Below, in pieces: positions 7,090 to 17,957 of a stretch of DNA of 64,000 bases. Position 1 is the first letter of the stretch. The number at the start of each line of letters is the position of its first letter. A program made the position numbers and the translations under genes. Origin of the DNA: Beijerinckiaceae bacterium (GTDB taxonomy: Bacteria > Pseudomonadota > Alphaproteobacteria > Rhizobiales > Beijerinckiaceae); assembly GCA_947452005.1 (NCBI GenBank), contig CANGBC010000007.1, forward strand, positions 1 through 64,000, read 5' to 3'. The notes under the pieces were generated by a model that did not search any database, had not been told where the DNA came from, and saw only the letters and a program-made list of their open reading frames with translations.

Positions 7090-9333
7090 ATGGCCAAGGC
7101 TCACACACCGCCGCCGTCTCATACGGCTCCCGACCCGATCAGTCTGCGCGACGCGCTTGAAGAGCGCTATCTCGCTTACGCTTTGTCGACCATCATGGGG
7201 CGGGCGCTTCCCGATGCGCGCGACGGTTTGAAACCCGTGCATCGCCGCATTCTCTACGGCATGCACATTCTCAAACTTGATCCTGGCACGGCGTTCAAGA
7301 AATGCGCGAAGATCGTCGGCGACGTGATGGGTTCGTTCCATCCCCATGGCGACCAGGCGATCTATGATGCGCTGGTGCGCCTCGCGCAGGATTTCGCCTC
7401 GCGCTATCCGATGATCGAGGGGCAGGGCAATTTCGGCAATATCGATGGCGATAGCGCTGCTGCCTATCGCTACACCGAAGCGCGCATGACCGATGCGGCG
7501 CGCATGCTGCTGGAAGGCATCAATGAAGATGCCATCGATTTCCGCGAAAATTATTCCGGCGACCAGAAAGAACCGATTGTTCTGCCCGCCGCCTTCCCCA
7601 ATCTGCTCGCCAATGGGTCGCAGGGCATTGCGGTGGGCATGGCGACATCCATTCCGCCGCATAATGTCGGCGAGCTTTGCGATGCCGCGCTCTATCTGGT
7701 GACGCACCCCAAGGCGTCGACCGATCAGCTGCTGACCTTTGTACCGGGGCCGGATTTCCCCACCGGCGGCATTATCATCGATACGCCCGAGACCATTGCC
7801 GAGACCTATCGCACGGGTCGCGGCTCATTCCGCGTGCGCGCGAAATGGGAAAAGGAAGAGGGCACGCGGGGCATGTGGGTGACAGTGGTCACCGAGATTC
7901 CTTATGGCGTGCAAAAGTCGCGGCTGATTGAAAAGATCGCCGAGCTGTTGAGCGACAAGAAGCTGCCGCTGCTGGGTGATGTACGCGACGAATCTGCCGA
8001 AGACGTGCGCATCGTTTTCGAGCCGCGTGTGCGCACCATTGACCCTGTGGTGATGATGGAAAGCCTGTTCCGCATCACAGAGCTGGAATCGCGCTTCCCC
8101 GTCAATATGAATGTGCTGGTGGATGGTGTTGTGCCGCGCGTGGTCTCGCTGGCCGATGCTTTGCGCCAATGGATCGATCACCGCCGCGACGTCTTGCTGC
8201 GCCGCTCGCGCCATCGCTTGGCCGAGATCGAACATCGTCTCGAAGTGCTGGCCGGCATGATCCTGGTCTTCCTGCATCTGGATGAAGTGATCCGCATCAT
8301 CCGCGAGGAAGATGAGCCCAAGGATGCGCTGAAAGCCCGGTTCAAACTGACCGATGTGCAGGCCAATTACATTCTCGACACGCGTCTGCGATCCTTGCGC
8401 AAGCTGGAAGAAATGCAGCTGCGCACTGAGCATGATGCGCTGACCAAGGAAAAGGGCGAGATCGAAAGCCTGCTGTCCGACGAGTCACAGCAGTGGAAGA
8501 CGATCTCCTGGCAGATCCGCGAAGCCAAGAAGAAGCTGGCGGGCGACAAGGCCGGGCGTCGCCGCACCATGTTCGACAAGCCGCCCGAAGGTGCAGCACT
8601 CGAGCTGGAAGAGGCCATGATCGAGCGCGAGCCCGTGACGGTGGTCTATTCGGAGAAGGGCTGGATTCGCACGCTCAAAGGCCATGTCGCTGATCTGACG
8701 TCGCTGCAATTCAAGGGCGATGACGCGCTTAACACGGCCTTCTTCTCTGAGACGACATCCAAGGTGCTCGTGCTGGCAACCAATGGCAAAGTGTTCACGC
8801 TGGATGTCGGCAAATTGCCGGGTGGGCGTGGTCTGGGCGATCCTGTGCGCTTGTTTGCTGATATTGAAGAGGGCGAGGATATCGTCTTGGTCATGCCGTA
8901 CACGGCTGGCCAGCGCATGTTGATTGCAGGCTCTGATGGACGCGGCTTCTTCGTCAATCAGGATGAGATGCTCTCTTCAACGCGCAAGGGTCGTGGTGTT
9001 CTGTCCGTGGATTCACCCTCCAAGGCGCAAGTGCTGGTGCCGGGGGACGGCGATCATATTGCGACCATCGGCGAGAACCGCAAATTGCTGATCTTCAAAG
9101 CCGTCGATGTGCCCGATATGGCACGCGGCAAGGGCGTGCGCCTGCAGCGCTTCAAGGATGGCGGTATTGTCGATGCGCGTGTCTTCAACCTGAAGGAAGG
9201 TCTCACCTGGACCGATTCCGCAGGCCGTAATTTCACCGTGTCGAAGGCTGAGTTGAAAGACTGGATCGGCAATCGCGCAGAAGCGGGCCGATTGCCGCCC
9301 AAGGGTTTTCCGAAGAATAATCGGTTCGGGTAA
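7090..9333 (+). CDS. parC: DNA topoisomerase IV subunit A
   Basis: Breaks and reseals DNA as the A subunit of topoisomerase IV, which unlinks daughter chromosomes. The 747-residue length and the lack of GyrA-box features favour ParC over GyrA. The catalytic tyrosine is Tyr128 in [11 protein letters not shown], preceded by the helix motif [20 protein letters not shown]. The C-terminal third has the repeated beta-blade pattern (for example [14 protein letters not shown] and [12 protein letters not shown]). Transcribed alone, 132 bp after recO; the parE partner is not in the window. Confidence 0.93.
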   Translation: MAKAHTPPPSHTAPDPISLRDALEERYLAYALSTIMGRALPDARDGLKPVHRRILYGMHILKLDPGTAFKKCAKIVGDVMGSFHPHGDQAIYDALVRLAQDFASRYPMIEGQGNFGNIDGDSAAAYRYTEARMTDAARMLLEGINEDAIDFRENYSGDQKEPIVLPAAFPNLLANGSQGIAVGMATSIPPHNVGELCDAALYLVTHPKASTDQLLTFVPGPDFPTGGIIIDTPETIAETYRTGRGSFRVRAKWEKEEGTRGMWVTVVTEIPYGVQKSRLIEKIAELLSDKKLPLLGDVRDESAEDVRIVFEPRVRTIDPVVMMESLFRITELESRFPVNMNVLVDGVVPRVVSLADALRQWIDHRRDVLLRRSRHRLAEIEHRLEVLAGMILVFLHLDEVIRIIREEDEPKDALKARFKLTDVQANYILDTRLRSLRKLEEMQLRTEHDALTKEKGEIESLLSDESQQWKTISWQIREAKKKLAGDKAGRRRTMFDKPPEGAALELEEAMIEREPVTVVYSEKGWIRTLKGHVADLTSLQFKGDDALNTAFFSETTSKVLVLATNGKVFTLDVGKLPGGRGLGDPVRLFADIEEGEDIVLVMPYTAGQRMLIAGSDGRGFFVNQDEMLSSTRKGRGVLSVDSPSKAQVLVPGDGDHIATIGENRKLLIFKAVDVPDMARGKGVRLQRFKDGGIVDARVFNLKEGLTWTDSAGRNFTVSKAELKDWIGNRAEAGRLPPKGFPKNNRFG

Positions 9334-9339
9334 GTCATT

Positions 9340-9429
9340 CGTCATTGCGAGGAGGGCGGTAGCCCGACGCGGCAATCCAGATCTCACGTGAGGCTTTTCT
9401 GGATTGCTTCGCTTCGCTCGCAATGACGA
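9340..9429. repeat. Palindromic repeat element, copy 2
   Basis: Starts CGTCATTGCGAGGAGGGCGG and ends CTTCGCTCGCAATGACGA, with the inner GCAATCCAGA/TCTGGATTGC pair. It lies between the convergent ends of parC and bpt, six bases from one stop and four from the other, and could act as a hairpin between the two genes. Confidence 0.9.
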
Positions 9430-9433
9430 GAAA

Positions 9434-10180
9434 CTATTCCACCAAATCCCAACCTGTCATGCCAAGCCGCTCTTGCGGCAAGAAGCGCGCCTTGTAGGCC
9501 ATTTTGCGTGAGCCCTCGACCCAATAGCCGAGATAGACATGGGGCAGGCCCATGCGCCGCGCGCGCTCGATATGCTCGAGGATCATGAATGTGCCGAGCG
9601 AGCGATCGGCCTGCGCCACATCATAATAAGAATAGACCATCGACAAGCCATCGCTGAGCACGTCTGTCAGACAGACGCCGATCAGCGGCCCTTCGCCGCG
9701 TCCGGTCAAAAACGTGTCGATGCCGCGCGTGCGATATTCAATGACGCGTGTATCGACATGGGAATCCTCGATCATCATGGAATAATCGAGCACGCTCATG
9801 TCAGCCATGCCGCCGTCGGCGTGACGTGTGTCGAGATAGGCGCGAAACAGCGAATATTGTTCGGATGTCGGCTCTGCAGGATTGGCATGGCCAACCAGAT
9901 CTTTATTCGCATCCAATATGCGGCGCATGTTGCGGCTGGGTTTGAAATCCGCAACTTTCACCCGCACCGAAACGCAGGCGCGGCAATCTTCACAGGCCGG
10001 ACGATAGGCAATGGTTTGCGAACGACGAAAGCCCGATTGCGTGAGCGTGTCATTGAGCGCGCCCGCGCGCTTTCCCACGAGATGCGTAAACACCTTGCGC
10101 TCCTCGCGGCCCGCCAGATAGGGGCAGGGCGCGGGCGAGGTCAGATAAAATTGCGGCGCGTCACGCGGCTCTCGGCTCAC
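9434..10180 (-). CDS. bpt: Leucyl/arginyl-tRNA-protein transferase (N-end rule)
   Basis: Transfers an amino acid from tRNA to the N-terminus of proteins beginning with Asp, Glu or similar residues, marking them for ClpAP degradation. [19 protein letters not shown] and [10 protein letters not shown] at the N-terminus, [13 protein letters not shown] in the middle, and [18 protein letters not shown] near the C-terminus are strong family signatures. The first two cysteine motifs (CPYL, CEDC) are those conserved in Bpt/Ate1 proteins. I choose the GTG at 10180, because GGAGG sits seven bases upstream; the TTG further upstream lacks one. Product 248 residues. Confidence 0.92.
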   Translation of the reverse strand: MSREPRDAPQFYLTSPAPCPYLAGREERKVFTHLVGKRAGALNDTLTQSGFRRSQTIAYRPACEDCRACVSVRVKVADFKPSRNMRRILDANKDLVGHANPAEPTSEQYSLFRAYLDTRHADGGMADMSVLDYSMMIEDSHVDTRVIEYRTRGIDTFLTGRGEGPLIGVCLTDVLSDGLSMVYSYYDVAQADRSLGTFMILEHIERARRMGLPHVYLGYWVEGSRKMAYKARFLPQERLGMTGWDLVE

Positions 10181-10217
10181 CCACTTGCCTCCCAACGAGT
10201 CACGTCATTCTGGCCCA

Positions 10218-10694
10218 TCAGGCGCGGCGTGTCACGACAACACCCGCCACAATGTCATGCAGGCAGCGTTTGTCATTATTGAGGAGGGATGTGAGCAGAT
10301 TGACAGGGGCCAGCAACGCCACAGCCCAAGACAGATAAAACAAAATCACATGGGCAGCCGCGTTGAGAAAGCTGACAGGCGTGCCGTCATTGTTGCGCAT
10401 TTCAAGATCCATCAGCCCCATGCCGGGCGTGCCCATGCGCGGGCCGGAAATGCTGGCACCATTGTAGATGATGGCAATGGCTGGATAGAGCACCGGAATG
10501 AGAAACCAGGACAGGCCAAAGGTGACCACGCCCAAGATCACAAAGACCACAAACAGCCCCCAGAAGATGATCGAGATCAGCATCAGGTCGAAGATGAGCG
10601 CCACAATGCGGCGCGAGCGCACGCCAGCCAATGCCGCATAGGGCAGGCGGGTTGGCCAAAAAGTTTCGCTGGTCTCCGGTCCGCGGTCAGTCAC
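10218..10694 (-). CDS. RDD-family integral membrane protein
   Basis: A 158-residue membrane protein with the hallmark of the RDD family: SRRIVALIFDLMLISII (Arg and Asp in the first helix) and a second conserved segment GTPGMGLMDLEMRNNDG, followed by a third hydrophobic stretch. Three to four membrane segments are evident. Some RDD proteins are implicated in ion or osmotic transport, but no function can be assigned here. Transcribed in the same direction as bpt, 37 bp upstream of it, so they may share a transcript. Confidence 0.82.
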   Translation of the reverse strand: MTDRGPETSETFWPTRLPYAALAGVRSRRIVALIFDLMLISIIFWGLFVVFVILGVVTFGLSWFLIPVLYPAIAIIYNGASISGPRMGTPGMGLMDLEMRNNDGTPVSFLNAAAHVILFYLSWAVALLAPVNLLTSLLNNDKRCLHDIVAGVVVTRRA

Positions 10695-10752
10695 GTTTTC
10701 GCTCCTCCACTCCCGGCTTATGTGGGGTGTTCCGCCGTTGGCTGCAAGGCTT

Positions 10753-10845
10753 CGTCATTGCGAGGAGGCCGTAAGGCCGACGCGGCAATCCATAGCGCTC
10801 ATCCTTCTGGCGTTATGGATTGCTTCGCTCCGCTCGCAATGACGA
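10753..10845. repeat. Palindromic repeat element, copy 3
   Basis: Starts CGTCATTGCGAGGAGGCCGT and ends CTCCGCTCGCAATGACGA. The inner pair is GCAATCCATA/TATGGATTGC, a variant of the more usual CCAG form. It fills most of the gap between the RDD gene and the upstream exported-protein gene. Confidence 0.9.
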
Positions 10846-10853
10846 GCTTAAAA

Positions 10854-11735
10854 TCAAATCCCGCTCTCGCCCTTATTGTCAGGCTTGGGTTGCGAGAGGA
10901 GTGCTTTGTTCAGCTCGGCACGGAAGGTGACGATATCGGCCACCATTTCCTTCTTCTGCTGGTCAACACGCGTTGTGACAATGCGTTCGACATCAGCTTT
11001 GGAGGCCCCATACAGCGCTACGCCCAGGCTGACGAATTTCTTCTCTTCCGTTTGGCAGCGCGTGATGATGACTTGCGCGAGCGTATCGGCATTTTCCGTT
11101 GAATAGGGAACGATGTCGCGCATCACCTTGCGCATGCAGGCCTGATGCTCTTCGGCGGCTTCATTGATGAGACGCGTGCGGGCCTGATCAACTTCGTCAT
11201 TCTTGGGCGGTGGCGTCGCCGGTTCATTGCGCGCAAGCGCGGGTTCTTTGTACCATTTCACGCAAGTCGCGAGTTCAGGGATCAGGCGCGAGGTGGTTGT
11301 CAGCGCGAAATTGATGCGCACGCCGCCGATGACGCTCTGCATCTGGCTGCCTTCACGAAAGGCGCGGATCAAAGCGGAATTGTCTGGCATCGGGACGACA
11401 ACGAGTGTCCTGTCTGCAACCTTGCCTTTGACGGTGATCGGACCTGCGCCATCGAACCAGAGGTTGATGGTGACATCATTGCCGATCGGCATGGTCCAGC
11501 TGGAATTGGAAAAAGCCAGTGTCCAAGAAAAATCCGCATTCACCGCGACGTGGAGACTGGTGCCATGCCGATAGGTGGCAGACGCGGCGCAATGGGAGAA
11601 ATTTCCCGTATTGTCGTTTGTATAGGAACCGCCTGCCCAATTGCCGACGGTAACCCGGCGCAGCGGCCCCTTGGCGAGAGCTGGCGTCAGCAGGCCCACG
11701 GTCAGGGCAAAGGCGAGCAGAGCGCGCGCGAACAT
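10854..11735 (-). CDS. Exported protein of unknown function
   Basis: A 293-residue protein with a clear Sec signal peptide, MFARALLAFALTVGLLTPALA, probably cleaved after ALA. The mature part has a beta-rich N-terminal half (short hydrophobic strands alternating with polar residues) and a helical, charged C-terminal half from about residue 185, where PPPKNDEVDQARTRLINEAA begins. Three Cys residues occur in the mature N-terminal and middle regions (FSHCAAS, LATCVKWY, HQACMRK) and a fourth in ITRCQTEE. I do not recognise a family. It ends nine bases from a repeat element and is transcribed away from the window start. Confidence 0.75.
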   Translation of the reverse strand: MFARALLAFALTVGLLTPALAKGPLRRVTVGNWAGGSYTNDNTGNFSHCAASATYRHGTSLHVAVNADFSWTLAFSNSSWTMPIGNDVTINLWFDGAGPITVKGKVADRTLVVVPMPDNSALIRAFREGSQMQSVIGGVRINFALTTTSRLIPELATCVKWYKEPALARNEPATPPPKNDEVDQARTRLINEAAEEHQACMRKVMRDIVPYSTENADTLAQVIITRCQTEEKKFVSLGVALYGASKADVERIVTTRVDQQKKEMVADIVTFRAELNKALLSQPKPDNKGESGI

Positions 11736-11799
11736 AAACGTCCTCCGGGTTTAGGAGGATTATAGGTCAAGCTTGGCTGCGGGCAAATGGCGCCCGCGT

Positions 11800-12927
<1,128 letters not shown>

Positions 12928-12979
12928 CTATGCGTCAGGGGTCAGCAGCGCGGGGGCGTTCCCGCAAGAGGCCAGTGCC

Positions 12980-13417
12980 ATGCAGCTCCATCCCTTCGAC
13001 GAGAAGGCCAATCGCGATGTGATCCATCTCGGCGCGAGCGGCAATGGCTCGTTCCGCTGGGGCCTTTATCTGGTCATTTTCATGCGCGTGCTGGCGGTGA
13101 TCTGGCTGGCCCAAGGCCTCATGCAATGGCGCCATATTCTGGCGCCCGAGGGCGCGGCCATTGATGGACTGCCCATGTTCGAGGCTGCCACCATTATTTT
13201 CTTCGCCATCACCAATCTGGTCGCGGCTGTTGGCCTGTGGCTGGCTGTGCCATGGGGCGGGGTCTTGTGGCTGTTTGCGATCTCCGCGCAAATGTTTCTC
13301 ATCGGCTTTGTCGGAATGATCGATGGCGGACGCGTGATCTTGGCGTTCGATGTCGCACTCATCGTCGCGTATTTTGTTTTGAGCTGGTACGCGGCACAGG
13401 AACGGGACGCCGTTTAA
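12980..13417 (+). CDS. Small membrane protein (DUF6163-like)
   Basis: A 145-residue protein with four hydrophobic segments, beginning MQLHPFDEKANRDVIHLG. The overall pattern, a short polar N-terminus followed by WGLYLVIFMRVLAVIWLAQGL, resembles a small alphaproteobacterial family of unknown function (I believe DUF6163, not certain). The ATG at 12980 is chosen over the upstream ATG because the preceding 25 codons show low-complexity coding and overlap the hairpin-rich region between this gene and hemB. It is transcribed divergently from hemB. Confidence 0.6.
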   Translation: MQLHPFDEKANRDVIHLGASGNGSFRWGLYLVIFMRVLAVIWLAQGLMQWRHILAPEGAAIDGLPMFEAATIIFFAITNLVAAVGLWLAVPWGGVLWLFAISAQMFLIGFVGMIDGGRVILAFDVALIVAYFVLSWYAAQERDAV

Positions 13418-13779
13418 AAACTCGCATCGTTTATGCTTAGCGATTGGTTTTGAAACCCGGCGCAAATGTCGCTGCCGCATTGGGCTGTCAGCTTGGCAAT
13501 CTGTGCTGGAAACTGCGGCTGCGCTGAAGCCAGAGCACGCCGTGCGCAAGCGTACGAAGCCCTGCCGCAACGGCAGTGCGCCCATCCCAAGCGCGATGCA
13601 AGAACTTCTCAAGCTTAACGCCGTGTGAGATTCATTTTCGATTCACGCAATGCATAAACATCGGATTCACATCGTTTATTAGACCCGTCTTCATGTCGGG
13701 CGGGTAGTGTCGTTTCATGTTTTGACAAGCGTGCATGTCAGCGCGCGGAGCAATTGTGAAAGTGAGGCGAGGTCTGACC
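13418..13779. other. Intergenic region upstream of ldtR
   Basis: About 360 bp with no convincing gene. It is more AT-rich towards its right end, with repeated ATTCA/GATTCAC elements (around 13630-13680) and a TTGACA hexamer at 13722-13727, but no matching -10 at the normal spacing. A palindromic candidate, GACCCGTC...GTCGGGCGGGT, spans about 13682-13705. This is where the ldtR promoter and any LdtR operator would be expected; I could not define them further. Confidence 0.45.
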
Positions 13780-14292
13780 ATGACCATGGTTCTCAACAGT
13801 GAAGCGCCGGAATATCGGCACGAGCGGAGCGATGACGTGCGCCCGCATTATCTCGAAGCTTTGACGCTGGTGGAGCGGCTGCATCGCCGTTTGCTGGATG
13901 TCATCAAGGATGAATTTGATCGGCGCGGACGTGCCGACATCAATGCCGTGCAGGCTTTGCTGCTCTACAACATTGGCGACAAGGAATTGACCGCGAGCGA
14001 ATTGCGCACAAAAGGTTATTATCTGGGGTCCAATGTTTCCTACAATGTGAAGAAGCTGGTCGAGATGGGGTTCCTCCATCATGCCCGCTCGCGCATCGAC
14101 CGGCGCTCAGTGCGCATCAGCCTGACCGAGCGCGGGCGTGCGGTGCATGAGCTGGTGGCGGGCGTCTATGGCAAGCATGTGCTGACGGTCGAGCAGATCG
14201 GCGGGATTACGGGGGATGATTTTTCCCGCCTCAACCGGGCGCTGGCCCGGCTGGAGCGATTCTGGACCGACCAGATCCGCTATCGCCTTTGA
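13780..14292 (+). CDS. ldtR: MarR-type transcriptional regulator LdtR
   Basis: A winged-helix regulator of the MarR superfamily, 170 residues. The segment INAVQALLLYNIGDKELTAS followed by YYLGSNVSYNVKKLVEMGFL is the recognisable helix-turn-helix of LdtR, known in Rhizobiales such as Liberibacter to control the neighbouring L,D-transpeptidase gene and osmotic stress tolerance. Its position directly before an L,D-transpeptidase gene supports the identification. Start choice is between ATG 13780 and ATG 13786; an in-frame ATG at 13735 is further upstream. I take 13780 because GAGG lies about ten bases before it. Confidence 0.85.
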   Translation: MTMVLNSEAPEYRHERSDDVRPHYLEALTLVERLHRRLLDVIKDEFDRRGRADINAVQALLLYNIGDKELTASELRTKGYYLGSNVSYNVKKLVEMGFLHHARSRIDRRSVRISLTERGRAVHELVAGVYGKHVLTVEQIGGITGDDFSRLNRALARLERFWTDQIRYRL

Positions 14293-14358
14293 GAGATTTG
14301 TAGGGCTAGTGGCTCAGAACGGGGCAGGGATGCCACACCGGGCCACCAATCTGCCCCA

Positions 14359-14379
14359 AGCCCCAAGCTTTTTGGGGCT
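14359..14379 (+). promoter_or_regulatory. Perfect hairpin between ldtR and ldtP
   Basis: AGCCCCAA at 14359-14366 pairs exactly with TTGGGGCT at 14372-14379 around a five-base loop. There is no T-run directly after the stem, so it is not a standard terminator; a T-rich stretch follows about 30 bases later (14410-14427). It could attenuate read-through or protect the ldtR 3' end. Confidence 0.45.
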
Positions 14380-14550
14380 CTGGCTGAGCCTGCCACAAAA
14401 GCGCCTTGCTGTTTTTGTCTTTTTTAACCTTGTCCATGATAGCCGTAGTCGGTTCCTGGAGGTCTTTGAGGCCTTTAACCGAATGGCTTGGCCCTGCGCC
14501 GAGCTTTGGCAGGACCATTTGGACAGGTTTTGAACGCATTGGAGCAAGCG

Positions 14551-15891
14551 GTGAGCAAGTTCAACCATTCCATTTCCCGCAGGGCCTTGGTCCGCGGCCT
14601 CGGCCTTGGTTTCGCCGCTCTTGGCGCAGGCCAGGTCAGCATGGAAAAGGCCTTTGCTGCGCCTGCCGATGGCGGCTTGTTTGGCGAGCAGGCCGAATGG
14701 GTCCAGAAATATGAAGCCGATGCGCGCCTGTCTGTGCCGCGCACGACAACCCCCATTCTCTCGGCGCAAACCATTGCAGCCACCGAACAGGCCATCGCGC
14801 TCTATCAAAACATTGCCGCGCGTGGCGGCTGGAATGCCGTGCCCAACCAGACCATGAAGCTTGGCAGCAAAAGCCCGGCTGTCGTGTCCCTGCGCCAGCG
14901 TCTGATGATCACCGGCGATCTCGACGAGACGGCGGGCACGTCTCCCTCTTTCGATTCCTATGTGGAAGCCGGCGTGAAGCGCTTTCAGGCGCGCCACGGC
15001 ATTACCGCAACAGGCGTTGTCGCCCAGCAGACTGTGGCAGCCCTCAACGTGCCAGCGCAAACGCGCGCCCGTCAGCTTGAAATCAATCTCGTTCGCCTGC
15101 GCGCCTTTTCAGGCAATCTGGGCGGGCGTTTTGTGACAATGAACATTCCCGGCGCGTCGGTTGAGACGGTCGAGGGCGGCATGGTGGTCACCCATCATCA
15201 AGCCGGTGTTGGCAAAATTGACCGTCAGTCGCCGGTCATGCAGGCCAAAGCTGTTGAGATCAATTTCAACCCGTTCTGGACGGTGCCTGCATCGATCATC
15301 CGCAAGGATCTGATCCCCAAAATGCAGAAGGATCCGAATTATCTCACCGACAACAAGATCCGCGTGTTCAATTCAGCGGGCGTTGAAGTGGCGCCGAATG
15401 CCATCAACTGGAATTCGATGGAAGCCACACAATACAAGTTCCGTCAGGATCCGGGCGGGGACGTGAATTCGCTCGGCTTCATTCGCATCAACATTCCCAA
15501 TCCGCATGGCGTCTATATGCATGACACGCCAGCCAAGGGCATTTTCGGCGACGATTTCCGCTTCGTCTCCTCGGGCTGCGTGCGTGTGCAAAATGTCCGC
15601 GATTATGTCGCTTGGCTGTTGAAGGATTCACCTGGCTGGGATCGTGATCGCATTGACGAAGTCATCCGTTCCGGCGAGCGCGTTGATGCGCGCATCACAC
15701 AGGCGGTTCCGGTCTACTGGATTTATGTCACGGCCTGGTCGAATGACGGTCTGATCCAGTTCCGCGACGACATTTATCAGCGCGATGGATTTGGGGCTGG
15801 TGCGGTGACGGTGTCTGCCGCCTCCTCCTCCGAGGCGCAAGAAGGCGGGCTGCTGGAGCCCATGGCCCTGACCGACACCCCGCGCCGCTAA
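14551..15891 (+). CDS. ldtP: L,D-transpeptidase with peptidoglycan-binding domain
   Basis: Forms 3-3 cross-links or attaches proteins to peptidoglycan in the periplasm. The N-terminus SISRRALVRGLGLGFAALG resembles a twin-arginine signal, although an ordinary signal peptide cannot be excluded. A peptidoglycan-binding repeat follows (VVSLRQRLMITGDLDE, then GVKRFQARHGI). The YkuD-type catalytic domain contains HDTPAKGIF and the active-site motif SSGCVRV, with Cys343. The GTG at 14551 is preferred because GGAG sits seven bases upstream; the open frame begins further upstream with a TTG. 446 residues. Likely regulated by the adjacent LdtR. Confidence 0.88.
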   Translation: MSKFNHSISRRALVRGLGLGFAALGAGQVSMEKAFAAPADGGLFGEQAEWVQKYEADARLSVPRTTTPILSAQTIAATEQAIALYQNIAARGGWNAVPNQTMKLGSKSPAVVSLRQRLMITGDLDETAGTSPSFDSYVEAGVKRFQARHGITATGVVAQQTVAALNVPAQTRARQLEINLVRLRAFSGNLGGRFVTMNIPGASVETVEGGMVVTHHQAGVGKIDRQSPVMQAKAVEINFNPFWTVPASIIRKDLIPKMQKDPNYLTDNKIRVFNSAGVEVAPNAINWNSMEATQYKFRQDPGGDVNSLGFIRINIPNPHGVYMHDTPAKGIFGDDFRFVSSGCVRVQNVRDYVAWLLKDSPGWDRDRIDEVIRSGERVDARITQAVPVYWIYVTAWSNDGLIQFRDDIYQRDGFGAGAVTVSAASSSEAQEGGLLEPMALTDTPRR

Positions 15892-15915
15892 GGCCAGCCG
15901 GGGCTGACAACACTT

Positions 15916-15955
15916 AAAGGCTCGCCGTCCGGCAAAGGGAGGCGGGCCTTTTTTG
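15916..15955 (+). terminator. Rho-independent terminator after ldtP
   Basis: AAAGGCTCGCC pairs with GGCGGGCCTTT (15916-15926 with 15941-15951, one mismatch) and the stem runs into a T-tract ending at 15954. It lies 24 bp after the ldtP stop. Confidence 0.7.
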
Positions 15956-16125
15956 TTGGAAGGGCTCCAAGTCCTTCAATTTCCCGCCCGAAAGCCATTC
16001 TGTCGCCTTTCCGCCTTCCCCTTGGCGTGCTAAGCGGGGCGCATCTTTCAGGACCGGTTTTGAACCAGATGTAGCGTGTGCCCGTAACGGGAGCGCCCAT
16101 AGGTTCCATTCCGGTGGGTTTTGGT

Positions 16126-16140
16126 GCCGCCTCGGGCGGC
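16126..16140 (+). promoter_or_regulatory. GC hairpin in the glyA leader
   Basis: GCCGCC and GGCGGC pair perfectly around a TCG loop, ending 20 bases before the glyA ATG and just upstream of its CAGGAG ribosome-binding site. It may modulate translation initiation. No known riboswitch consensus is present in the leader. Confidence 0.35.
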
Positions 16141-16160
16141 CAATCAGGAGCCGGATTCCG

Positions 16161-17456
16161 ATGGCTGAGACCGCTTACAAGCTCTCCAATTCTTTCTTCG
16201 GGGCGAGCCTTGCTCAATCCGACCCCGAAATCGCGCGCTCCATCGAGCTGGAACTCGGTCGCCAGCGCGACGAGATCGAGCTGATCGCGTCCGAAAACAT
16301 CGTCTCGCGCGCCGTGCTGGAAGCGCAGGGCTCGGTGATGACCAACAAATATGCGGAAGGCTATCCGGGCCGTCGCTATTATGGCGGTTGCCAGTTTGTC
16401 GACATTGCCGAAAACCTCGCGATTGAGCGCCTCACCAAACTGTTTGATTGCGGCTTCGCCAATGTGCAGCCCAATTCCGGATCGCAGGCCAATCAGGCTG
16501 TGTTCCTGGCGCTCTTGCAGCCGGGCGATACATTCATGGGTCTTGACCTGGCAGCCGGCGGACATCTGACGCATGGCTCGGCGGTCAATATGTCGGGCAA
16601 GTGGTTCAAGGCTGTCAGCTATGGCGTGCAGCCCGATACGCAATGCATCGACATGGAAACTGTCGCCCAGCTCGCGCATGAGCACAAACCCAAGCTGATC
16701 ATCGCCGGTGGTTCCGCCTATGCGCGCCATTGGGATTTCGCGCGCTTCCGTGCGATTGCTGATGAGATTGGTGCGTTCTTCCTCGTCGACATGGCTCACT
16801 TCTCGGGTCTTGTGGCTGGTGGCGCACATCCCTCGCCATTCCCGCATGCGCATGTCGTGACCTCGACCACGCACAAGACCTTGCGCGGCCCGCGTGGTGG
16901 CATTGTGCTCACCAATGATGAGGTGATTGCCAAGAAGATCAATTCGGCAGTCTTCCCCGGCATGCAGGGCGGTCCCTTGATGCATGTCATCGCGGCCAAG
17001 GCTGTGGCTTTTGAAGAGGCCTTGCGCCCCGAATTCAAGATCTATGCGCAGCAGGTTGTTGCCAATGCCAAGGCGCTGGCCGAGACGCTGCGTGCGGGCG
17101 GTTTTGATATTGTGACGGGCGGCACAGACAATCATCTGATGCTCGTTGATCTGCGCCCCAAAAAGCTGAACGGCAAAGTGTCGGAAGCAGCTCTGGGTCG
17201 CGCTCATATCACGTGCAACAAGAACGGCATCCCGTTTGATCCTGAAAAGCCGTTTGTCACCTCTGGCATTCGTCTGGGCACACCGGCGGCCACCTCGCGC
17301 GGCTTTGGTGTGGCTGAATTCCAGAAGGTTGGCGCGCTCATCATTGAGACGCTGGATGGTCTGGCCAAGAATGGTGAAGAGGGCAATGCAGCCGTCGAAG
17401 CCAAAGTGCGTGCGGACGTCACAGAGCTGACGCGTCGCTTCCCGATCTATCCCTGA
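16161..17456 (+). CDS. glyA: Serine hydroxymethyltransferase
   Basis: PLP enzyme interconverting serine and glycine while charging tetrahydrofolate with a one-carbon unit; it thereby feeds the folate pool used later by FolD. The PLP lysine is Lys239 in [13 protein letters not shown]. Other family landmarks are [19 protein letters not shown] near the N-terminus, [14 protein letters not shown] and [14 protein letters not shown]. 431 residues, normal length. Followed after 18 bp by nrdR, with which it is commonly grouped in alphaproteobacteria. Confidence 0.97.
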   Translation: MAETAYKLSNSFFGASLAQSDPEIARSIELELGRQRDEIELIASENIVSRAVLEAQGSVMTNKYAEGYPGRRYYGGCQFVDIAENLAIERLTKLFDCGFANVQPNSGSQANQAVFLALLQPGDTFMGLDLAAGGHLTHGSAVNMSGKWFKAVSYGVQPDTQCIDMETVAQLAHEHKPKLIIAGGSAYARHWDFARFRAIADEIGAFFLVDMAHFSGLVAGGAHPSPFPHAHVVTSTTHKTLRGPRGGIVLTNDEVIAKKINSAVFPGMQGGPLMHVIAAKAVAFEEALRPEFKIYAQQVVANAKALAETLRAGGFDIVTGGTDNHLMLVDLRPKKLNGKVSEAALGRAHITCNKNGIPFDPEKPFVTSGIRLGTPAATSRGFGVAEFQKVGALIIETLDGLAKNGEEGNAAVEAKVRADVTELTRRFPIYP

Positions 17457-17474
17457 TCCAAGGCTCTCGACGCG

Positions 17475-17957
17475 ATGCGCTGCCCTTATTGCGGAAGTCT
17501 CGATACACAGGTGAAGGACTCGCGTCCCACCGAAGACTCGTCCGCTATTCGGCGCCGTCGCGTCTGCCCGGATTGCGCGGGTCGCTTCACAACGTTTGAG
17601 CGCGTGCAATTGCGCGAGCTGACGGTGCTGAAAAAGTCAGGTCGTCGCGTGGCCTTTGATCGCGACAAGCTGATGCAGTCGCTCTCGATTGCTTTGCGCA
17701 AGCGCCCGGTGGATCCGGAGCGGGTTGAGCGCATGGTCAATGGCATTGTGCGCCAGCTGGAAAGTTCGGGCGATGCCGAAATCCAGAGCGATCATATTGG
17801 TGAATTGGTGATGGAGGGCCTGCGTGCGCTCGATTCCATTGCCTATGTGCGCTTTGCCTCGGTCTATAAAAACTTTCGCGAGGCGAGTGATTTCTCGACC
17901 ATTATCGATGAGCTGGCTGAGCCCCCCGCCACGGGCAAGACGATCGATTCCGCATGA
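17475..17957 (+). CDS. nrdR: Transcriptional repressor NrdR
   Basis: Represses ribonucleotide reductase genes in response to ATP/dATP. The zinc ribbon is complete: MRCPYCGS and VCPDCAGRF supply two CxxC pairs, and the ATP-cone follows with [18 protein letters not shown]. The 160-residue length is typical. Its TGA overlaps the ribD start as ATGA, tying it to the riboflavin operon, an arrangement often seen in proteobacteria. Confidence 0.96.
   Translation: MRCPYCGSLDTQVKDSRPTEDSSAIRRRRVCPDCAGRFTTFERVQLRELTVLKKSGRRVAFDRDKLMQSLSIALRKRPVDPERVERMVNGIVRQLESSGDAEIQSDHIGELVMEGLRALDSIAYVRFASVYKNFREASDFSTIIDELAEPPATGKTIDSA

Noticed and set aside
16030-16160. Glycine riboswitch upstream of glyA
   Set aside because: Only a short GC hairpin is visible; the tandem aptamer pattern is absent.
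15888-17609. Long open frame of 573 codons on the minus strand opposite glyA
   Set aside because: It mirrors glyA, which has full catalytic motifs; high-GC genes often leave antisense frames open. The translated sequence is basic, lacks motifs and has no ribosome-binding site.
17457-17953. FMN riboswitch controlling the riboflavin genes
   Set aside because: The ribD start lies inside nrdR with no room for one, and the glyA leader contains no RFN consensus.
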